Source: Alphaproteobacteria bacterium
GTDB lineage: Bacteria > Pseudomonadota > Alphaproteobacteria > Ferrovibrionales > Ferrovibrionaceae
Assembly: GCA_017307375.1 (NCBI GenBank)
Contig: JAFKFH010000013.1
Span: 62,001-126,000, forward strand
Direction of reading: 5' to 3'
DNA: 64,000 nt
Shown here: in pieces, positions 52,440-63,766 of the stretch
Position numbering within the stretch: the stretch's first letter is position 1
Layout: every line of letters begins with the position of its first letter
Position numbers and translations under genes: made by a program
The notes under the pieces: generated by a model
The model's database searches: none
What the model was told of the DNA's origin: nothing
What the model saw: only the letters and a program-made list of their open reading frames with translations

Positions 52440-54812
52440 ATGACCGCACATACTGGTATCGGCGCCGCCGTGCGCCGCAAGGAAGACTTCCGCTTCATCA
52501 CCGGCGCCGGCCGCTACACCGACGACATCAACCGGCCCGGCCAGGCGCATGCCTATTTCCTGCGCTCGCCCCATGCCTTTGCCCGCATCAAGAAACTCGA
52601 CACCGCCGCGGCCGCGAAGATGCCGGGCGTGGTCGCGGTGCTCACCGGGGCCGACGTCCAGGCCGACAAGGTCGGCGGGCTGATCTGCGGCTGGGTCCTG
52701 AAGGGCAAGTCGGGCGAGCCGCACAAGGCGCCGCCGCATCCGGTGATCGCGCTGGACCATGTCCGCCATGTCGGCGACCAGGTTGCCGTGGTCATCGCCG
52801 ATACGCTGGCCCAGGCGCGTGACGCAGCCGAGGCGATCGTCGTGGAATACGAGCCGCTGACGCCGGTCATCGACCTGCGCCGTGCGCTCGAAGCGGATGC
52901 GCCCCAGGTGCATCCGGAAGCGCCGGGCAACCTCTGCTACGACTGGGAAATCGGCACGCCGAAATCCGAGGTCGACGCGACCTTTGCGGCGGCCGCCCAC
53001 CGGGTCAGTCTCGATCTCGTCAACAACCGCCTCGTGCCCAACCCGATGGAGCCGCGCGCGGCCGTCGGCGAATACGACCGCGGCACGGACGAACTGGTCT
53101 GCTACTCGACGTCGCAGAACCCGCATGTCCTGCGCCTGATCCTCTGTGCCTTCATCCTCGGCATCCCCGAACACAAGCTGCGCGTCATCGCCCCCGATGT
53201 CGGCGGCGGCTTCGGCTCGAAGATCTTCTGCTATGCCGAGGAAACCGTCTGCGTCTGGGCCGCCCGCAAGCTGGGCCGTCCGGTCAAGTGGACGTCGGAC
53301 CGGTCCGAAGCGTTCATGACCGACGCCCATGGCCGCGACCACATCACCAAAGCCGAACTGGCGATGGATGCCAATGGCAAGTTCCTGGCGATGCGGGTCG
53401 ACACCATCGCCAACATGGGCGCCTATCTCTCGACCTTCGCGACCGCGGTGCCGACCTATCTCTACGGCCTGCTGCTGGCCGGCCAGTACACGACCCCGCA
53501 GGTCCATTGCAACGTCCGCGCGGTGTTCACCAACACCACCGCCGTCGATGCCTATCGCGGTGCCGGCCGGCCGGAAGCGACCTACGTGGTCGAACGGCTG
53601 GTCGAGGCGGCGGCCCGCCACCTGAAGGTCGACCCGGCCGAGCTGCGCAAGCGCAACTTCGTGCCGCCCGACGCCTTCCCCTACCAGACCCCCGTCGTCG
53701 TCGCCTATGACAGCGGCAACTACGCCAACACCCTCGACGAGGCACTGAAGCTTGCCGACTACGCCGGCTTCCCCGCCCGCAAGGCGGAAGCGGCCGCCCG
53801 CGGCAAGAAGCGCGGCATCGGCTTCTCGGCCTATATCGAGGCCTGCGGCCTGGCACCGTCGGCCGTGGTCGGTTCGATCGGCGCGGGTGTCGGCCAGTGG
53901 GAGTCGGCGCAGATCCGCTTCAACGCCACCGGCTCGGTCTTCGTCAACACCGGCAGCCACAGCCATGGCCAGGGCCATGAGACCACCTTCGCCCAGATCG
54001 TGTCGGACCGCCTGGGCGTGCCGATCGATCAGGTCGAGGTCGTGCATGGCGATACCAACCGCGTGCCGATGGGCATGGGCACCTATGGCTCGCGCAGCCT
54101 CGCGGTCGGCGGCTCGGCGATCATGAAGGCCTGCGACAAGATCATCGAGAAGGGCAAGAAGATCGCCGCCCATCTGATGGAAGCCTCGGTCGACGACCTG
54201 GAATACGAGCACGGCATCTACAAGGTGGCGGGGACCGACAAGTCGGTGCCGATGGCGCAGGTCGCGTTCACCGCCTATGTGCCGTTCAACTATCCGCCGG
54301 GCCTGGAACCGGGCCTGGAGGAAAGCGCGTTCTACGACCCGTCGAACTTCACCTATCCGTCGGGCGTGCATATCGCCGAGGTCGAGATCGATCCCGACAC
54401 CGGCATCACCACCATCGCCAACTGGACCGCGGTCGACGATTTCGGCAACGTCGTCAATCCGATGATCGTCGAGGGCCAGGTCCATGGCGGCATCGCCCAG
54501 GGCGTCGGCCAGGCACTGCTGGAAGGCGCGGTCTACGACAAGGATTCGGGCCAGTTGCTGACCGGCTCGTTCATGGACTACTGCATGCCGCGCGCCGACG
54601 ACCTGCCGAGCTTCAACGTCGGCATGACCCACACGCCCTGCCCGCACAACCCGCTGGGGGTGAAGGGCTGCGGCGAGGCCGGCGCGATCGCCTCGCCGGC
54701 CGCGCTGATGAATGCGATCACCGATGCGATCGGCACCGAGATCCAGATGCCGGCGACGCCGGAAAAGGTCTGGCGCGCGATCCAAGCCAACAGTTCGGCC
54801 CAGGCCGCCTGA
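52440..54812 (+). CDS. coxL: Form II CO dehydrogenase-like molybdenum large subunit
   Basis: 790 aa xanthine oxidase-family protein. The active-site loop reads AYRGAGR at residues 371-377, the form II signature; form I enzymes with proven CO oxidation have AYxCSFR with the Cys bound to Cu. The catalytic glutamate is E746 in GCGEAGA. It has molybdopterin-binding motifs ([19 protein letters not shown]) and no signal peptide. The true substrate of form II enzymes is uncertain; CO is one candidate. A strong AGGGAGGGAC ribosome-binding site precedes it. Confidence 0.94.
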   Translation: MTAHTGIGAAVRRKEDFRFITGAGRYTDDINRPGQAHAYFLRSPHAFARIKKLDTAAAAKMPGVVAVLTGADVQADKVGGLICGWVLKGKSGEPHKAPPHPVIALDHVRHVGDQVAVVIADTLAQARDAAEAIVVEYEPLTPVIDLRRALEADAPQVHPEAPGNLCYDWEIGTPKSEVDATFAAAAHRVSLDLVNNRLVPNPMEPRAAVGEYDRGTDELVCYSTSQNPHVLRLILCAFILGIPEHKLRVIAPDVGGGFGSKIFCYAEETVCVWAARKLGRPVKWTSDRSEAFMTDAHGRDHITKAELAMDANGKFLAMRVDTIANMGAYLSTFATAVPTYLYGLLLAGQYTTPQVHCNVRAVFTNTTAVDAYRGAGRPEATYVVERLVEAAARHLKVDPAELRKRNFVPPDAFPYQTPVVVAYDSGNYANTLDEALKLADYAGFPARKAEAAARGKKRGIGFSAYIEACGLAPSAVVGSIGAGVGQWESAQIRFNATGSVFVNTGSHSHGQGHETTFAQIVSDRLGVPIDQVEVVHGDTNRVPMGMGTYGSRSLAVGGSAIMKACDKIIEKGKKIAAHLMEASVDDLEYEHGIYKVAGTDKSVPMAQVAFTAYVPFNYPPGLEPGLEESAFYDPSNFTYPSGVHIAEVEIDPDTGITTIANWTAVDDFGNVVNPMIVEGQVHGGIAQGVGQALLEGAVYDKDSGQLLTGSFMDYCMPRADDLPSFNVGMTHTPCPHNPLGVKGCGEAGAIASPAALMNAITDAIGTEIQMPATPEKVWRAIQANSSAQAA

Positions 54813-54825
54813 GGAGGGACCCACG

Positions 54826-55620
54826 ATGTACCAGTTCGAATTCCACCGGCCCAAATCGCTTGCCGAGGCCGCGGCGCTCCTCGAGGCCAACGAGGACGCC
54901 AAGGCGCTGTCGGGCGGCCAGACCCTGCTGCCGACGCTCAAGCAGCGCCTGGCCAGCCCGTCCGACGTCGTCGATCTTTCCGCGGTGCCCGAGCTGAAGG
55001 GCATTTCCGTGAGCGGCGATACCGTGACGATCGGCGCTTTCACCCGCCATGTGGACGTCGCCAAGTCGGCCGAGGTCGCCAAGGCGATCCCGGCGCTCAG
55101 CCAGCTCGCCGCCCATATCGGCGACCCGGCGGTGCGCAACCGCGGCACGATTGGCGGTTCCGTTGCCAACAACGACCCGGCGGCGGACTATCCGTCGGCG
55201 GTGCTGGCGCTGAACGCGACGATCCACACCAACAAGCGCACGATCGCGGCCGACGACTTCTTCAAGGGCCTGTTCGAGACCGCGCTGGACGCCGGCGAAC
55301 TGATCGTCAAGTTCACCTTCCCCGTTCCCAAGCGCGCCGGTTACGCCAAGTTCCCGAACCCGGCCTCGCGCTATGCGATGGTTGGCGTGTTCGTCGCCGA
55401 GACGGCCTCCGGCGTTCGCGTGGCGGTGACCGGCGCCGGACCGGGCGTCTTCCGCGCCAAGGAGATCGAGGCGGCGCTGGCCGGCTCGTTCAGCGCGGCC
55501 AGCCTCGATGGCGTCAAGGTGCCGTCGGCCGGGATGAACAGCGACATGCATGGCTCGGCCGAGTACCGCGCCCATCTGGTCACGGTGATGGCCAAGCGCG
55601 CCGTCGCCGCCGCCGGCTGA
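54826..55620 (+). CDS. coxM: CO dehydrogenase-type medium (FAD) subunit
   Basis: 264 aa from ATG 54826, with GAGGAGGGAC upstream. FAD-binding motifs SGGQTLLP and TIGGSVANNDPAADYP are intact. The C-terminal CODH-FAD domain closes with YRAHLVTVMAKRAV. Order S-L-M is the form II arrangement (form I is M-S-L). A strong hairpin follows the stop. Confidence 0.95.
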   Translation: MYQFEFHRPKSLAEAAALLEANEDAKALSGGQTLLPTLKQRLASPSDVVDLSAVPELKGISVSGDTVTIGAFTRHVDVAKSAEVAKAIPALSQLAAHIGDPAVRNRGTIGGSVANNDPAADYPSAVLALNATIHTNKRTIAADDFFKGLFETALDAGELIVKFTFPVPKRAGYAKFPNPASRYAMVGVFVAETASGVRVAVTGAGPGVFRAKEIEAALAGSFSAASLDGVKVPSAGMNSDMHGSAEYRAHLVTVMAKRAVAAAG

Positions 55621-55626
55621 ACGACC

Positions 55627-55652
55627 AAGGGGGCCCGGTTGCGGGCCCCCTT
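55627..55652. terminator. GC-rich hairpin after coxM
   Basis: AAGGGGGCCCG, loop GTTG, CGGGCCCCCTT: perfect 11-bp stem starting 7 nt after the coxM stop and lying before the convergent VOC gene. It ends in only two T, but on either strand it is likely to end transcripts. Confidence 0.7.
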
Positions 55653-55675
55653 GACTGCTTGCCCTGCCTGAAAGA

Positions 55676-56014
55676 TCAGTTCCGGCCTTCCGCCCCGACC
55701 TTGATCAGGTTCTGGTCCTCGTCGACCAGATAGAATTCGCGCATGCCCCAATCGGTTTCCTGCGGCGGTTCCAGCCCGCCGACTGCGGCATTGAACGCGT
55801 TGAACCATTCGTCGAGGTCGTCGACCCGGATATAGGCGGCGGCAACCTGGTCTTCCGGAATCTCGTCGACGGTCGAGACATGCAGTTCGGCGCCGCCGCG
55901 GCGGCAGATGATGTAGCCGGCATAGTTGGCGACGGTGAAACCGAGCTTTTCGTAGTATTGCGCGGCGCGTCGGGTATCAGTCGAGATCAGGATAGGAATG
56001 GCGACGGCGGCCAT
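55676..56014 (-). CDS. VOC/bleomycin-resistance-like small protein
   Basis: 112 aa single VOC domain: AIPILISTDTRRAAQYYEKL, YIICRRGGAELHVS, then MREFYLVDEDQNLIKVG. It has the FYLVDEDQNLI pattern of glyoxalase/bleomycin-resistance proteins (normally dimers). It sits on the opposite strand between coxSLM and coxDE. No specific reaction assigned; a role in the cox locus is not indicated. Confidence 0.85.
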   Translation of the reverse strand: MAAVAIPILISTDTRRAAQYYEKLGFTVANYAGYIICRRGGAELHVSTVDEIPEDQVAAAYIRVDDLDEWFNAFNAAVGGLEPPQETDWGMREFYLVDEDQNLIKVGAEGRN

Positions 56015-56136
56015 GGCGGTCTCCCCTGGTTGGCGCGATCGAGCGGGATGGTACCCGTGCCGACGCTGCCGCGCCCGAGATATTTTGGCTGATATGTCGT
56101 CTTGCCGCTGTGCAGCATGCGTCCTATCGTTGCTTC

Positions 56137-57057
56137 ATGACCCGCGCTGAGCTTCCCGGCAGCATCGATGCCACCGTCGACCTGCTCGAACGCGGCGACT
56201 ACGTCGCCGACCGTTCGCTTGCCACCACCCTGTTCCTGGCCCTCAGGATGGGCCGGCCGCTGTTCCTCGAAGGCGAGGCCGGCGTCGGCAAGACCGAGAT
56301 CGCCAAGGTCCTCTCGCAGACGCTCGGCCGCCGACTCGTGCGGCTGCAATGCTATGAGGGCCTTGATGCTGCCTCGGCCGTCTACGAATGGAACTACGCC
56401 CGGCAGATGATCGAGATCCGGCTCGCCGAGGCCGAGGGCGTGGCCGACCGTGCCAGGCTGGCGGGCGACGTGTTCGGCGAAGGTTTTCTGATCGAGCGGC
56501 CGATCCTGTCGGCGCTGCGCCCCGATCCGTCCGGCGCACCCGTGCTGCTGATCGACGAGCTCGACCGCACCGACGAGCCGTTCGAGGCCTATCTGCTGGA
56601 AGTGCTGGCCGACTTCCAGGTGACGATCCCCGAACTGGGCACGATCAAGGCGCCCGAGCCGCCGATCGTGATCATCACCTCGAACCGCACCCGCGAGATC
56701 CATGACGCGCTGAAACGGCGCTGCCTCTATCACTGGGTCGATTATCCCAGCGCGCCGCGCGAACTGGAAATCCTGCGCCGCAAGGTGCCGGGCGCCCCCG
56801 AACGGCTGTCGGCCCAGGTCGTGGCCTTCGTCCAGGCGCTGCGGCAGGAAGACCTGTTCAAACTGCCGGGCATCGCCGAGACGATCGACTGGACGACGGC
56901 GCTGACCGCGCTCAACGCGCTCGTGCTCGATCCGCAGACGGTCAACGACACGCTGGGCGTGCTGCTGAAATACCAGGACGACATCGCCCGCATCCGGGGC
57001 TCGGAGGCGGCAAGGCTGCTGGAGACGGTCGACCGCGAGCTGTCCGCCGCGGGCTGA
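56137..57057 (+). CDS. coxD: MoxR-type AAA ATPase CoxD
   Basis: 306 aa from ATG 56137 (GTG 56110 would add nine residues). Walker A is GEAGVGKTEIAK and Walker B VLLIDELDRTDEPF; the sensor region ITSNRTREIHDALKRRCLYHW is typical of MoxR. CoxD family proteins help insert or assemble the metal-sulfur part of the active site in carboxydotrophs. The next gene (coxE, VWA) starts 2 nt after the stop, and together they form the usual MoxR-VWA pair. Confidence 0.93.
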   Translation: MTRAELPGSIDATVDLLERGDYVADRSLATTLFLALRMGRPLFLEGEAGVGKTEIAKVLSQTLGRRLVRLQCYEGLDAASAVYEWNYARQMIEIRLAEAEGVADRARLAGDVFGEGFLIERPILSALRPDPSGAPVLLIDELDRTDEPFEAYLLEVLADFQVTIPELGTIKAPEPPIVIITSNRTREIHDALKRRCLYHWVDYPSAPRELEILRRKVPGAPERLSAQVVAFVQALRQEDLFKLPGIAETIDWTTALTALNALVLDPQTVNDTLGVLLKYQDDIARIRGSEAARLLETVDRELSAAG

Positions 57058-57059
57058 CC

Positions 57060-58283
57060 ATGATCGCGGAAGCCGACAGCAACACGGGCGGACGGCTGGC
57101 CGAGAACATCATGCATTTCGCCCGCGTGCTGCGCCGGGCGGGTTTGCCGCTCGGCCCCGGCAAGGTCATCGATGCGGTGCGCGCCGTCGAGGTCGCTGGC
57201 ATCCGCCGGCGCGACGATTTCTACTGGACGCTGCACTCGGTGTTCGTGAACCGCCGCGACCAGCGCGACCTGTTCGACCAGGCCTTCCACGTGTTCTGGC
57301 GCAATCCGAAGCTGCTGGAAAAATCGCTGTCGCTGCTGCTGCCCAAGGTCGAGGTGCCGCCCGACGAGGAGAAGAAGGCCAAGCCGGCTTCGCAGCGTCT
57401 GGCCGAGGCGATGTTCCCCAATGCCGGCGAACGCCCGCCCCGGCAAACCGACGAGGAGGAGGTCGAGGTCGACATGACCCTGACCTGGTCGGATCGCGAA
57501 CGGCTGTCGGCGCTCGACTTCGAGAAGATGACCAACGCCGAGATCGCCGCCGCCAAGCAGGCGATGGCCCGGCTGGTGATGCCGGTCGCGACCGTGCCGA
57601 CCCGGCGCATGCGCCCCGATCCGCGCGGCCGGGCCGTGGACATGCGCGCCACCCTGCGCGCCTCGCTGCGGGCCGGCGGCGCCATCGCCCTGCGTCGCAA
57701 GACCCGGCGCGAACTGCCGCCGCCGCTGGTGGTCTTGTGCGACATATCGGGCTCGATGAGCCGGTACAGCCGCATGCTGCTGCATTTCATGCATGCGCTG
57801 ACCAACGATCGCGAGCGCGTGTCGTCGTTCCTGTTCGGCACGCGGCTGACCAACATCACCCGGCATCTGCGCCACAAGGACGTCGATGTCGCCCTGGGCA
57901 AGATCGGCGCGCAGGTCGAGGACTGGTCGGGGGGCACGCGCATCGGCCCGGCGCTGGCCGAGTTCAATCGCAAGTGGTCGCGGCGGGTACTGGGCCAGGG
58001 CGCTGTCGTCCTGTTCATTTCCGACGGCCTCGACCGCGAGGGCGGCGACGGGCTGGGACCGGAGATGGAGCGCCTGCACAAATCCTGCCGGCGGCTGATC
58101 TGGCTCAACCCGCTCTTGCGCTGGTCGGGGTTCGAACCCAAATCAGCGGGTATCCGGGCGATCCTGCCGCATGTCGACGAATTCCGCCCGGTGCACAACC
58201 TCGACAGCCTGGCCGACCTGGCGCAGGCATTGAGCCGGCCGGCGGGTCCCCGCGGCCGGCATGGCTGGGAGAACCGGTTATGA
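57060..58283 (+). CDS. coxE: VWA-domain protein CoxE
   Basis: 407 aa. The N-terminal ~190 residues are CoxE-specific (RNPKLLEKSLSLLLPKVE). The MIDAS motif DISGSMSRYS (VVLCDISGSM) starts the VWA domain near residue 228, and FISDGLDREGGDG follows. It acts with CoxD in maturation of the molybdoenzyme. It overlaps the next gene by 4 nt (ATGA). Basic and acidic low-complexity linkers (EEEVEVD) are present. Confidence 0.93.
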   Translation: MIAEADSNTGGRLAENIMHFARVLRRAGLPLGPGKVIDAVRAVEVAGIRRRDDFYWTLHSVFVNRRDQRDLFDQAFHVFWRNPKLLEKSLSLLLPKVEVPPDEEKKAKPASQRLAEAMFPNAGERPPRQTDEEEVEVDMTLTWSDRERLSALDFEKMTNAEIAAAKQAMARLVMPVATVPTRRMRPDPRGRAVDMRATLRASLRAGGAIALRRKTRRELPPPLVVLCDISGSMSRYSRMLLHFMHALTNDRERVSSFLFGTRLTNITRHLRHKDVDVALGKIGAQVEDWSGGTRIGPALAEFNRKWSRRVLGQGAVVLFISDGLDREGGDGLGPEMERLHKSCRRLIWLNPLLRWSGFEPKSAGIRAILPHVDEFRPVHNLDSLADLAQALSRPAGPRGRHGWENRL

Positions 58284-58594
58284 GCGACGATATCTTGACC
58301 CAGGCGGCCCGCTGGCGCGACGAAGGCAAGCCGGTGGCCCTGGCGACCGTGGTCGAGACCTGGGGATCGGCACCGCGCCCGGTCGGATCGCAGCTGGCGG
58401 TGACGGCCGAAGGCGCCTTTCTCGGCTCGGTTTCCGGCGGCTGCATCGAGGGCGCGGTGATCCACGCGGCCCAGGAGGTCATGGCCGAAGGTCGCCCGCG
58501 CATGCTGGATTTCGGCGTCACCAACGAGCAGGCCTGGGAAGTCGGCCTGGCCTGCGGCGGCAAGATCAAGGTCTATGTCGAAAGGCTGAACTGA
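58280..58594 (+). CDS. Short XdhC-family protein (XdhC/CoxI N-terminal domain only)
   Basis: 104 aa. It contains the XdhC_CoxI domain block VATVVETWGSAPRPVGSQLA and SVSGGCIEGAVIHAA, but no Rossmann part. Homologues bind molybdenum cofactor and promote sulfuration of xanthine dehydrogenase-type enzymes. The Rossmann half is encoded by the next gene, 1 nt downstream, so the normal XdhC protein seems split or duplicated. Confidence 0.88.
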   Translation: MSDDILTQAARWRDEGKPVALATVVETWGSAPRPVGSQLAVTAEGAFLGSVSGGCIEGAVIHAAQEVMAEGRPRMLDFGVTNEQAWEVGLACGGKIKVYVERLN

Positions 58595-58595
58595 G

Positions 58596-59293
58596 ATGGA
58601 ACGCAGCCTGCTCGACCGGCTGGCGCAGGATCGCGCGGCTAAGCGACCGGTCGTGGTCGCCACCTTCCTCGACACGGGCGAGCAGCGCCTGCTCTATCTC
58701 CAGGGCAAGGAGAACACCCAGGGCATCGACCATGCCATCGCCGAGGCCGCCCGCGCGGCGATCGTCGCCGACAAGCCCAGGACCATCGACAGCGCCCAGG
58801 GCAAGGTCTTCCTGAACGTGTTCAATCCGCCGCTGCGGCTGATCCTGGTCGGCGCGGTGCATATCGCCCAGGCCCTGGCCCCGATGGCGGCACTGGCAGG
58901 CTTCGACGTCGCCATCGTCGATCCGCGCGGCGCCTTCGCGACGCCCGACCGCTTCCCCGGCGTCTCGCTCCATGACGCCTGGCCCGACGAGGCGATGACG
59001 GCGCTGAAGCCCGACCTGCGCACCGCGGTCGTCACCTTGACCCACGACCCCAAGCTGGACGACCCTGCACTGGCCGCGGCCTTGCGGTCTGATGCCTTCT
59101 ACATCGGCGCGCTCGGCTCGAAGAAAACCCATGCCGCGCGGCTGGGCCGGTTGGCCGAGGCCGGTTTCCCCGAGCACGAACTGGCCCGCATCCGCGGCCC
59201 GCTCGGCCTTGCCATCGGCGCGGTGTCGCCGGCCGAGATCGCCGTCTCGGCGCTGGCCGAGATCATCCAGGTCCTGCGCCAGGCCGGCCCGGC

Positions 59294-59297
<4 letters not shown>
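58596..59297 (+). CDS. XdhC/CoxI-family protein with Rossmann domain
   Basis: 233 aa. Residues ~1-80 are a reduced XdhC_CoxI-like segment (RPVVVATFLDTGEQRLLYLQ), and from ~85 the XdhC Rossmann domain follows: LRLILVGAVHIAQALAPMA, VDPRGAFATPDRFPG and YIGALGSKKTHAARLGRL. It probably delivers or modifies the Mo cofactor for CoxL. The start follows the short XdhC gene by one base, and the end overlaps the next gene by 4 nt (GTGA). Confidence 0.9.
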
Positions 59298-60903
<1,606 letters not shown>

Positions 60904-60907
<4 letters not shown>

Positions 60908-61347
60908 GCGACCTTCTCTACCAGAAATCGTTGTTGCGACTGGCTGCCCGCGCCACCGGGGCCGGACGGCTGGATCCGCGCGACGGCAGTGCGACCCAGT
61001 CCAACCCGCTCTGCGGCGACCGCGTCACCCTCGACCTGCGCTGCCGCGACGGCCGCATCGAAGCGGTCGGCCATGACGTCCGGGCCTGCGTATTGTGCCA
61101 GGCATCGGCCGTGCTGATCGCCGAACGGGGCCTGGGCCTCAACCGGGAAGATGCCCGCCAGGTGGCCGAGGCGGTGCGGCAATTCCTGGCGCGGCCGGCC
61201 GCGGGCCCGCCCACCGGCTGGGACGATTTCGCGGCGATGGCACCGGTCGCCGACGTGCCGAGCCGGCATCGCTGCGTGCTGCTGCCGTTCGAAGCGCTCG
61301 ACCGCGCCTTCGCCGCGGCGGACGGCAGCGACGAGGCGGCGACATGA
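60904..61347 (+). CDS. IscU/SufU-like Fe-S scaffold protein in the cox locus
   Basis: 147 aa. The scaffold residues are in place: C37 with D39 (NPLCGD), C62/C65 (ACVLCQASA), and C124 (RHRCVLLPFEAL). A SufU/IscU-like fold is thus expected. Being enclosed between the cofactor gene and the sensor kinase with 4-nt overlaps, it may serve the CoxS clusters. It is short of the zinc ligand pattern of full SufU, so functional status is uncertain. Confidence 0.85.
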
Positions 61348-62876
61348 ATGCCGCAGTCCTCGCCCATCCGGAAACCGCATGGCGCAGTGCTGTCGACGTC
61401 CTCGACGTGGCCCTGGCGCTGTTCGATGCCGATGACCGGCTGGTCGGGGTCAATCGCTGCCTTGCCGACCTCAATCCGCTGTTCGTCACCTCGTTGCGGC
61501 CGGGCATTCATTTCAGCGACTACGTCGACCAGGCGCTGAAGGCCGGCTTCATCGACCTGACCAACGACAGTCGCGAGGACTTCGTCGAACGGCTGCACCG
61601 GCGCTTCGCCGCCGCCGACGGGTCGGCCGCGCTGGTCACCCATCTCGACGGCACGGTGGTCCGCGCCCGCTTCTACCGGCTCGACGGCGGCGGCAAGCTG
61701 ATGGTGCGCGACGACATCACCCGCATCTATCGCGCCGAAAACGACCGCCGCCAGGCCGAGGAGCGTTTCGCCCATCTGATGGCGAACATGCGCGGCATCA
61801 TCGTCTACCGGGCCGCGCCGGGCGAGCCGATGCGGGCCTGGGGCAGCGAGCGGATCGGGTTCGGCCAGGTGATCGGCCCGGACGGCGTCGTCGATCTCGA
61901 CTTGTGGTACCGGTTGATCGCGCCGGAAGACCTCGACCGCTACCTGACCGCCGAACGGGCGCGGCGCGAACACGGCGCGGCCTTCACCGTCGAGTTCCGG
62001 TACCGTTCGCCCGGCTCCGCCGCCTGGATGTGGGCCACGGAATCGGGCTGGACCGTCACCGACCCGGTGACCGGGGCACAGTATTACGACGGCTTCGTGC
62101 TGGACATTTCCGACGCCAAGCGGCGCGAGGCGGAACTGGCCGAAGCCCATACGGCGGCCGAGGCGGCCAACCGCGCCAAGTCGACCTTCCTGGCCAATAT
62201 GAGCCACGAGCTGCGCACCCCGCTGTCGGCGATCATCGGTTTTTCCGACGTGATGATCCAGGGGGTGATGGGGCCGGTGACGCCGGCGCGCTATCGCGAA
62301 TATATCGGCGACATCCACGCCTCGGCCCGCCATCTGCTGTCGCTGATCCAGGACATCCTCGACCTCGCCAAGGCCGAATCCGGCCGCGCCGGCATGCGCG
62401 AGGAGGAAGTGGACCTGGCCGAACTCGCCACCGGTGTGCTGCGCATGCTGGGACCCCGGGCCGAAGAGGGCCAGGTCATGCTGCGTCACGACTGGCCGCC
62501 GGCGCTACCGCGCGTCCGCGGCGAAAGCCGCAAGCTGCGCCAGATCCTGATCAACCTGCTGAGCAATGCCGTGAAGTTCACCCCCGCCGGCGGCGAGGTT
62601 CATGTCGAGATCCGGCGCGCCGAGGGCGCCGGCATCGAGATCGTCATCGCCGACACCGGCGTCGGCATGTCGTCGACCGAGATCCCGCGCGCCTTCGAAA
62701 GCTTCGTGCAGCTCGAATCCGGCCTAGCCCGCGCGGCCGAGGGCACGGGGCTCGGCCTGCCGCTGACCCGCGCCCTGATCGAGCAGCACGACGGCACCAT
62801 CGGGATATCGAGCGAGCCCGGCCGCGGCACCACCGTCACGGTCAGGCTGCCGCCGGGCCGGACCGTTCCTAGCTAG
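61344..62876 (+). CDS. Cytosolic PAS-domain sensor histidine kinase
   Basis: 510 aa with no transmembrane segment. Two PAS regions (about residues 15-125 and 140-255) precede the HisKA domain, in which H288 lies in MSHELRTPLSAIIGFSD. The HATPase has the N box NLLSNAVKFTPAGG, G1 DTGVGM, and G2 GTGLGLPL. It could sense redox or a ligand for the cox operon, but no response regulator gene is in the window. It overlaps the scaffold gene by ATGA; its 3' end overlaps a convergent Sel1 gene by 8 nt. Confidence 0.92.
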   Translation: MNAAVLAHPETAWRSAVDVLDVALALFDADDRLVGVNRCLADLNPLFVTSLRPGIHFSDYVDQALKAGFIDLTNDSREDFVERLHRRFAAADGSAALVTHLDGTVVRARFYRLDGGGKLMVRDDITRIYRAENDRRQAEERFAHLMANMRGIIVYRAAPGEPMRAWGSERIGFGQVIGPDGVVDLDLWYRLIAPEDLDRYLTAERARREHGAAFTVEFRYRSPGSAAWMWATESGWTVTDPVTGAQYYDGFVLDISDAKRREAELAEAHTAAEAANRAKSTFLANMSHELRTPLSAIIGFSDVMIQGVMGPVTPARYREYIGDIHASARHLLSLIQDILDLAKAESGRAGMREEEVDLAELATGVLRMLGPRAEEGQVMLRHDWPPALPRVRGESRKLRQILINLLSNAVKFTPAGGEVHVEIRRAEGAGIEIVIADTGVGMSSTEIPRAFESFVQLESGLARAAEGTGLGLPLTRALIEQHDGTIGISSEPGRGTTVTVRLPPGRTVPS

Positions 62877-63684
62877 GCAGCTTCGCGCCGAGTTGCGCCA
62901 CCCGGGCCGCCACCGCGGCCTTTTCCTCGTCGCTCATCGCCTGCTCGACGATCTTGCGGTCGGCCTGGGCAGCCTGGGCCGTCGCGGCATCGCCGCGGTC
63001 GGCAGCCAGCGCCAGCCAGGCGACGGCACCGACCAGATCGCGGCTCTCAGGCGAGGCCGAGGCCATCAGCCGGCCGAGATTGAGGAAGGCCGGGGCAAAG
63101 CCCTGGGCGGCCGCCTGCTCGAGCAACTTGCGTGCGGCATCGACATCCGCCTCCCCGCCCCGCCCTTCGGCCAGCAGCAGCGCCAGGTTGTTGCGGGCCC
63201 GGGCCTCGCCCTGGGCCGCGGCCATGCCGTACCAGCGCCGGGCACCGGCCGCATCGGCCGCGCCGCCCATGCCGCTGTCCAGCAATGTGCCCAGCGTCAG
63301 CTGCGCCTCGACCGCGCCGGCCTGGGCGGCCAGCGCCAGCCAGTCGCGCGCCGCCGCCTGGTCGGCGGCCGGGCCACGGGCCAGCATCAGCCCGAGCGCC
63401 AGGATCGCCCGCGGCTCGCGCTGCCGTGCGGCCTTCTCGTACCATTGCCGGGCCAGGGCCGGGTCGGCCGGCACGCCCAGGCCGCGCTCGTAGACCATGC
63501 CCAGCGTGAACTGGGCATTGGCATCGCCCGCCTCGGCCGGACGCTGGTAGTAGCGCGCCGTGTCGCGCCACGGATCGGCCGGTGCCGTCGTGGCCGCGTT
63601 GATGCCGGCCCCCACCGGCATGATTGACAGAATGAGCGCGAGCGGCCATGTGACCACCGCGCTGGTATGGATGACTCGGCGCAC
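62869..63684 (-). CDS. Exported Sel1/TPR-repeat protein
   Basis: 271 aa using GTG 63684, which opens a signal-like segment (VVTWPLALILSIMPVGAG). Sel1-like repeats recur from ~45: AQFTLGMVYERGLGVPAD, AILALGLMLARGPAADQ, AQLTLGTLLDSGMGG, ARNNLALLLAEGRGG and AFLNLGRLMASA. Longer starts would run into the divergent DUF2842-like gene. Such repeats mediate protein-protein contacts; partner unknown. Confidence 0.85.
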   Translation of the reverse strand: MRRVIHTSAVVTWPLALILSIMPVGAGINAATTAPADPWRDTARYYQRPAEAGDANAQFTLGMVYERGLGVPADPALARQWYEKAARQREPRAILALGLMLARGPAADQAAARDWLALAAQAGAVEAQLTLGTLLDSGMGGAADAAGARRWYGMAAAQGEARARNNLALLLAEGRGGEADVDAARKLLEQAAAQGFAPAFLNLGRLMASASPESRDLVGAVAWLALAADRGDAATAQAAQADRKIVEQAMSDEEKAAVAARVAQLGAKLPS

Positions 63685-63766
63685 TGCTCCCCCGCAATCG
63701 CTTAGCCGGCGCAATCTAGCACAGGCGCCCAGGCCTGCGAGCGGCAATGGTAGAAGGAGGCGGCGG

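Noticed and set aside
58127-58139. GGGGTTCGAACCC, resembling a tRNA T-arm
   Set aside because: It lies in frame inside coxE and has no acceptor, D or anticodon arms around it.
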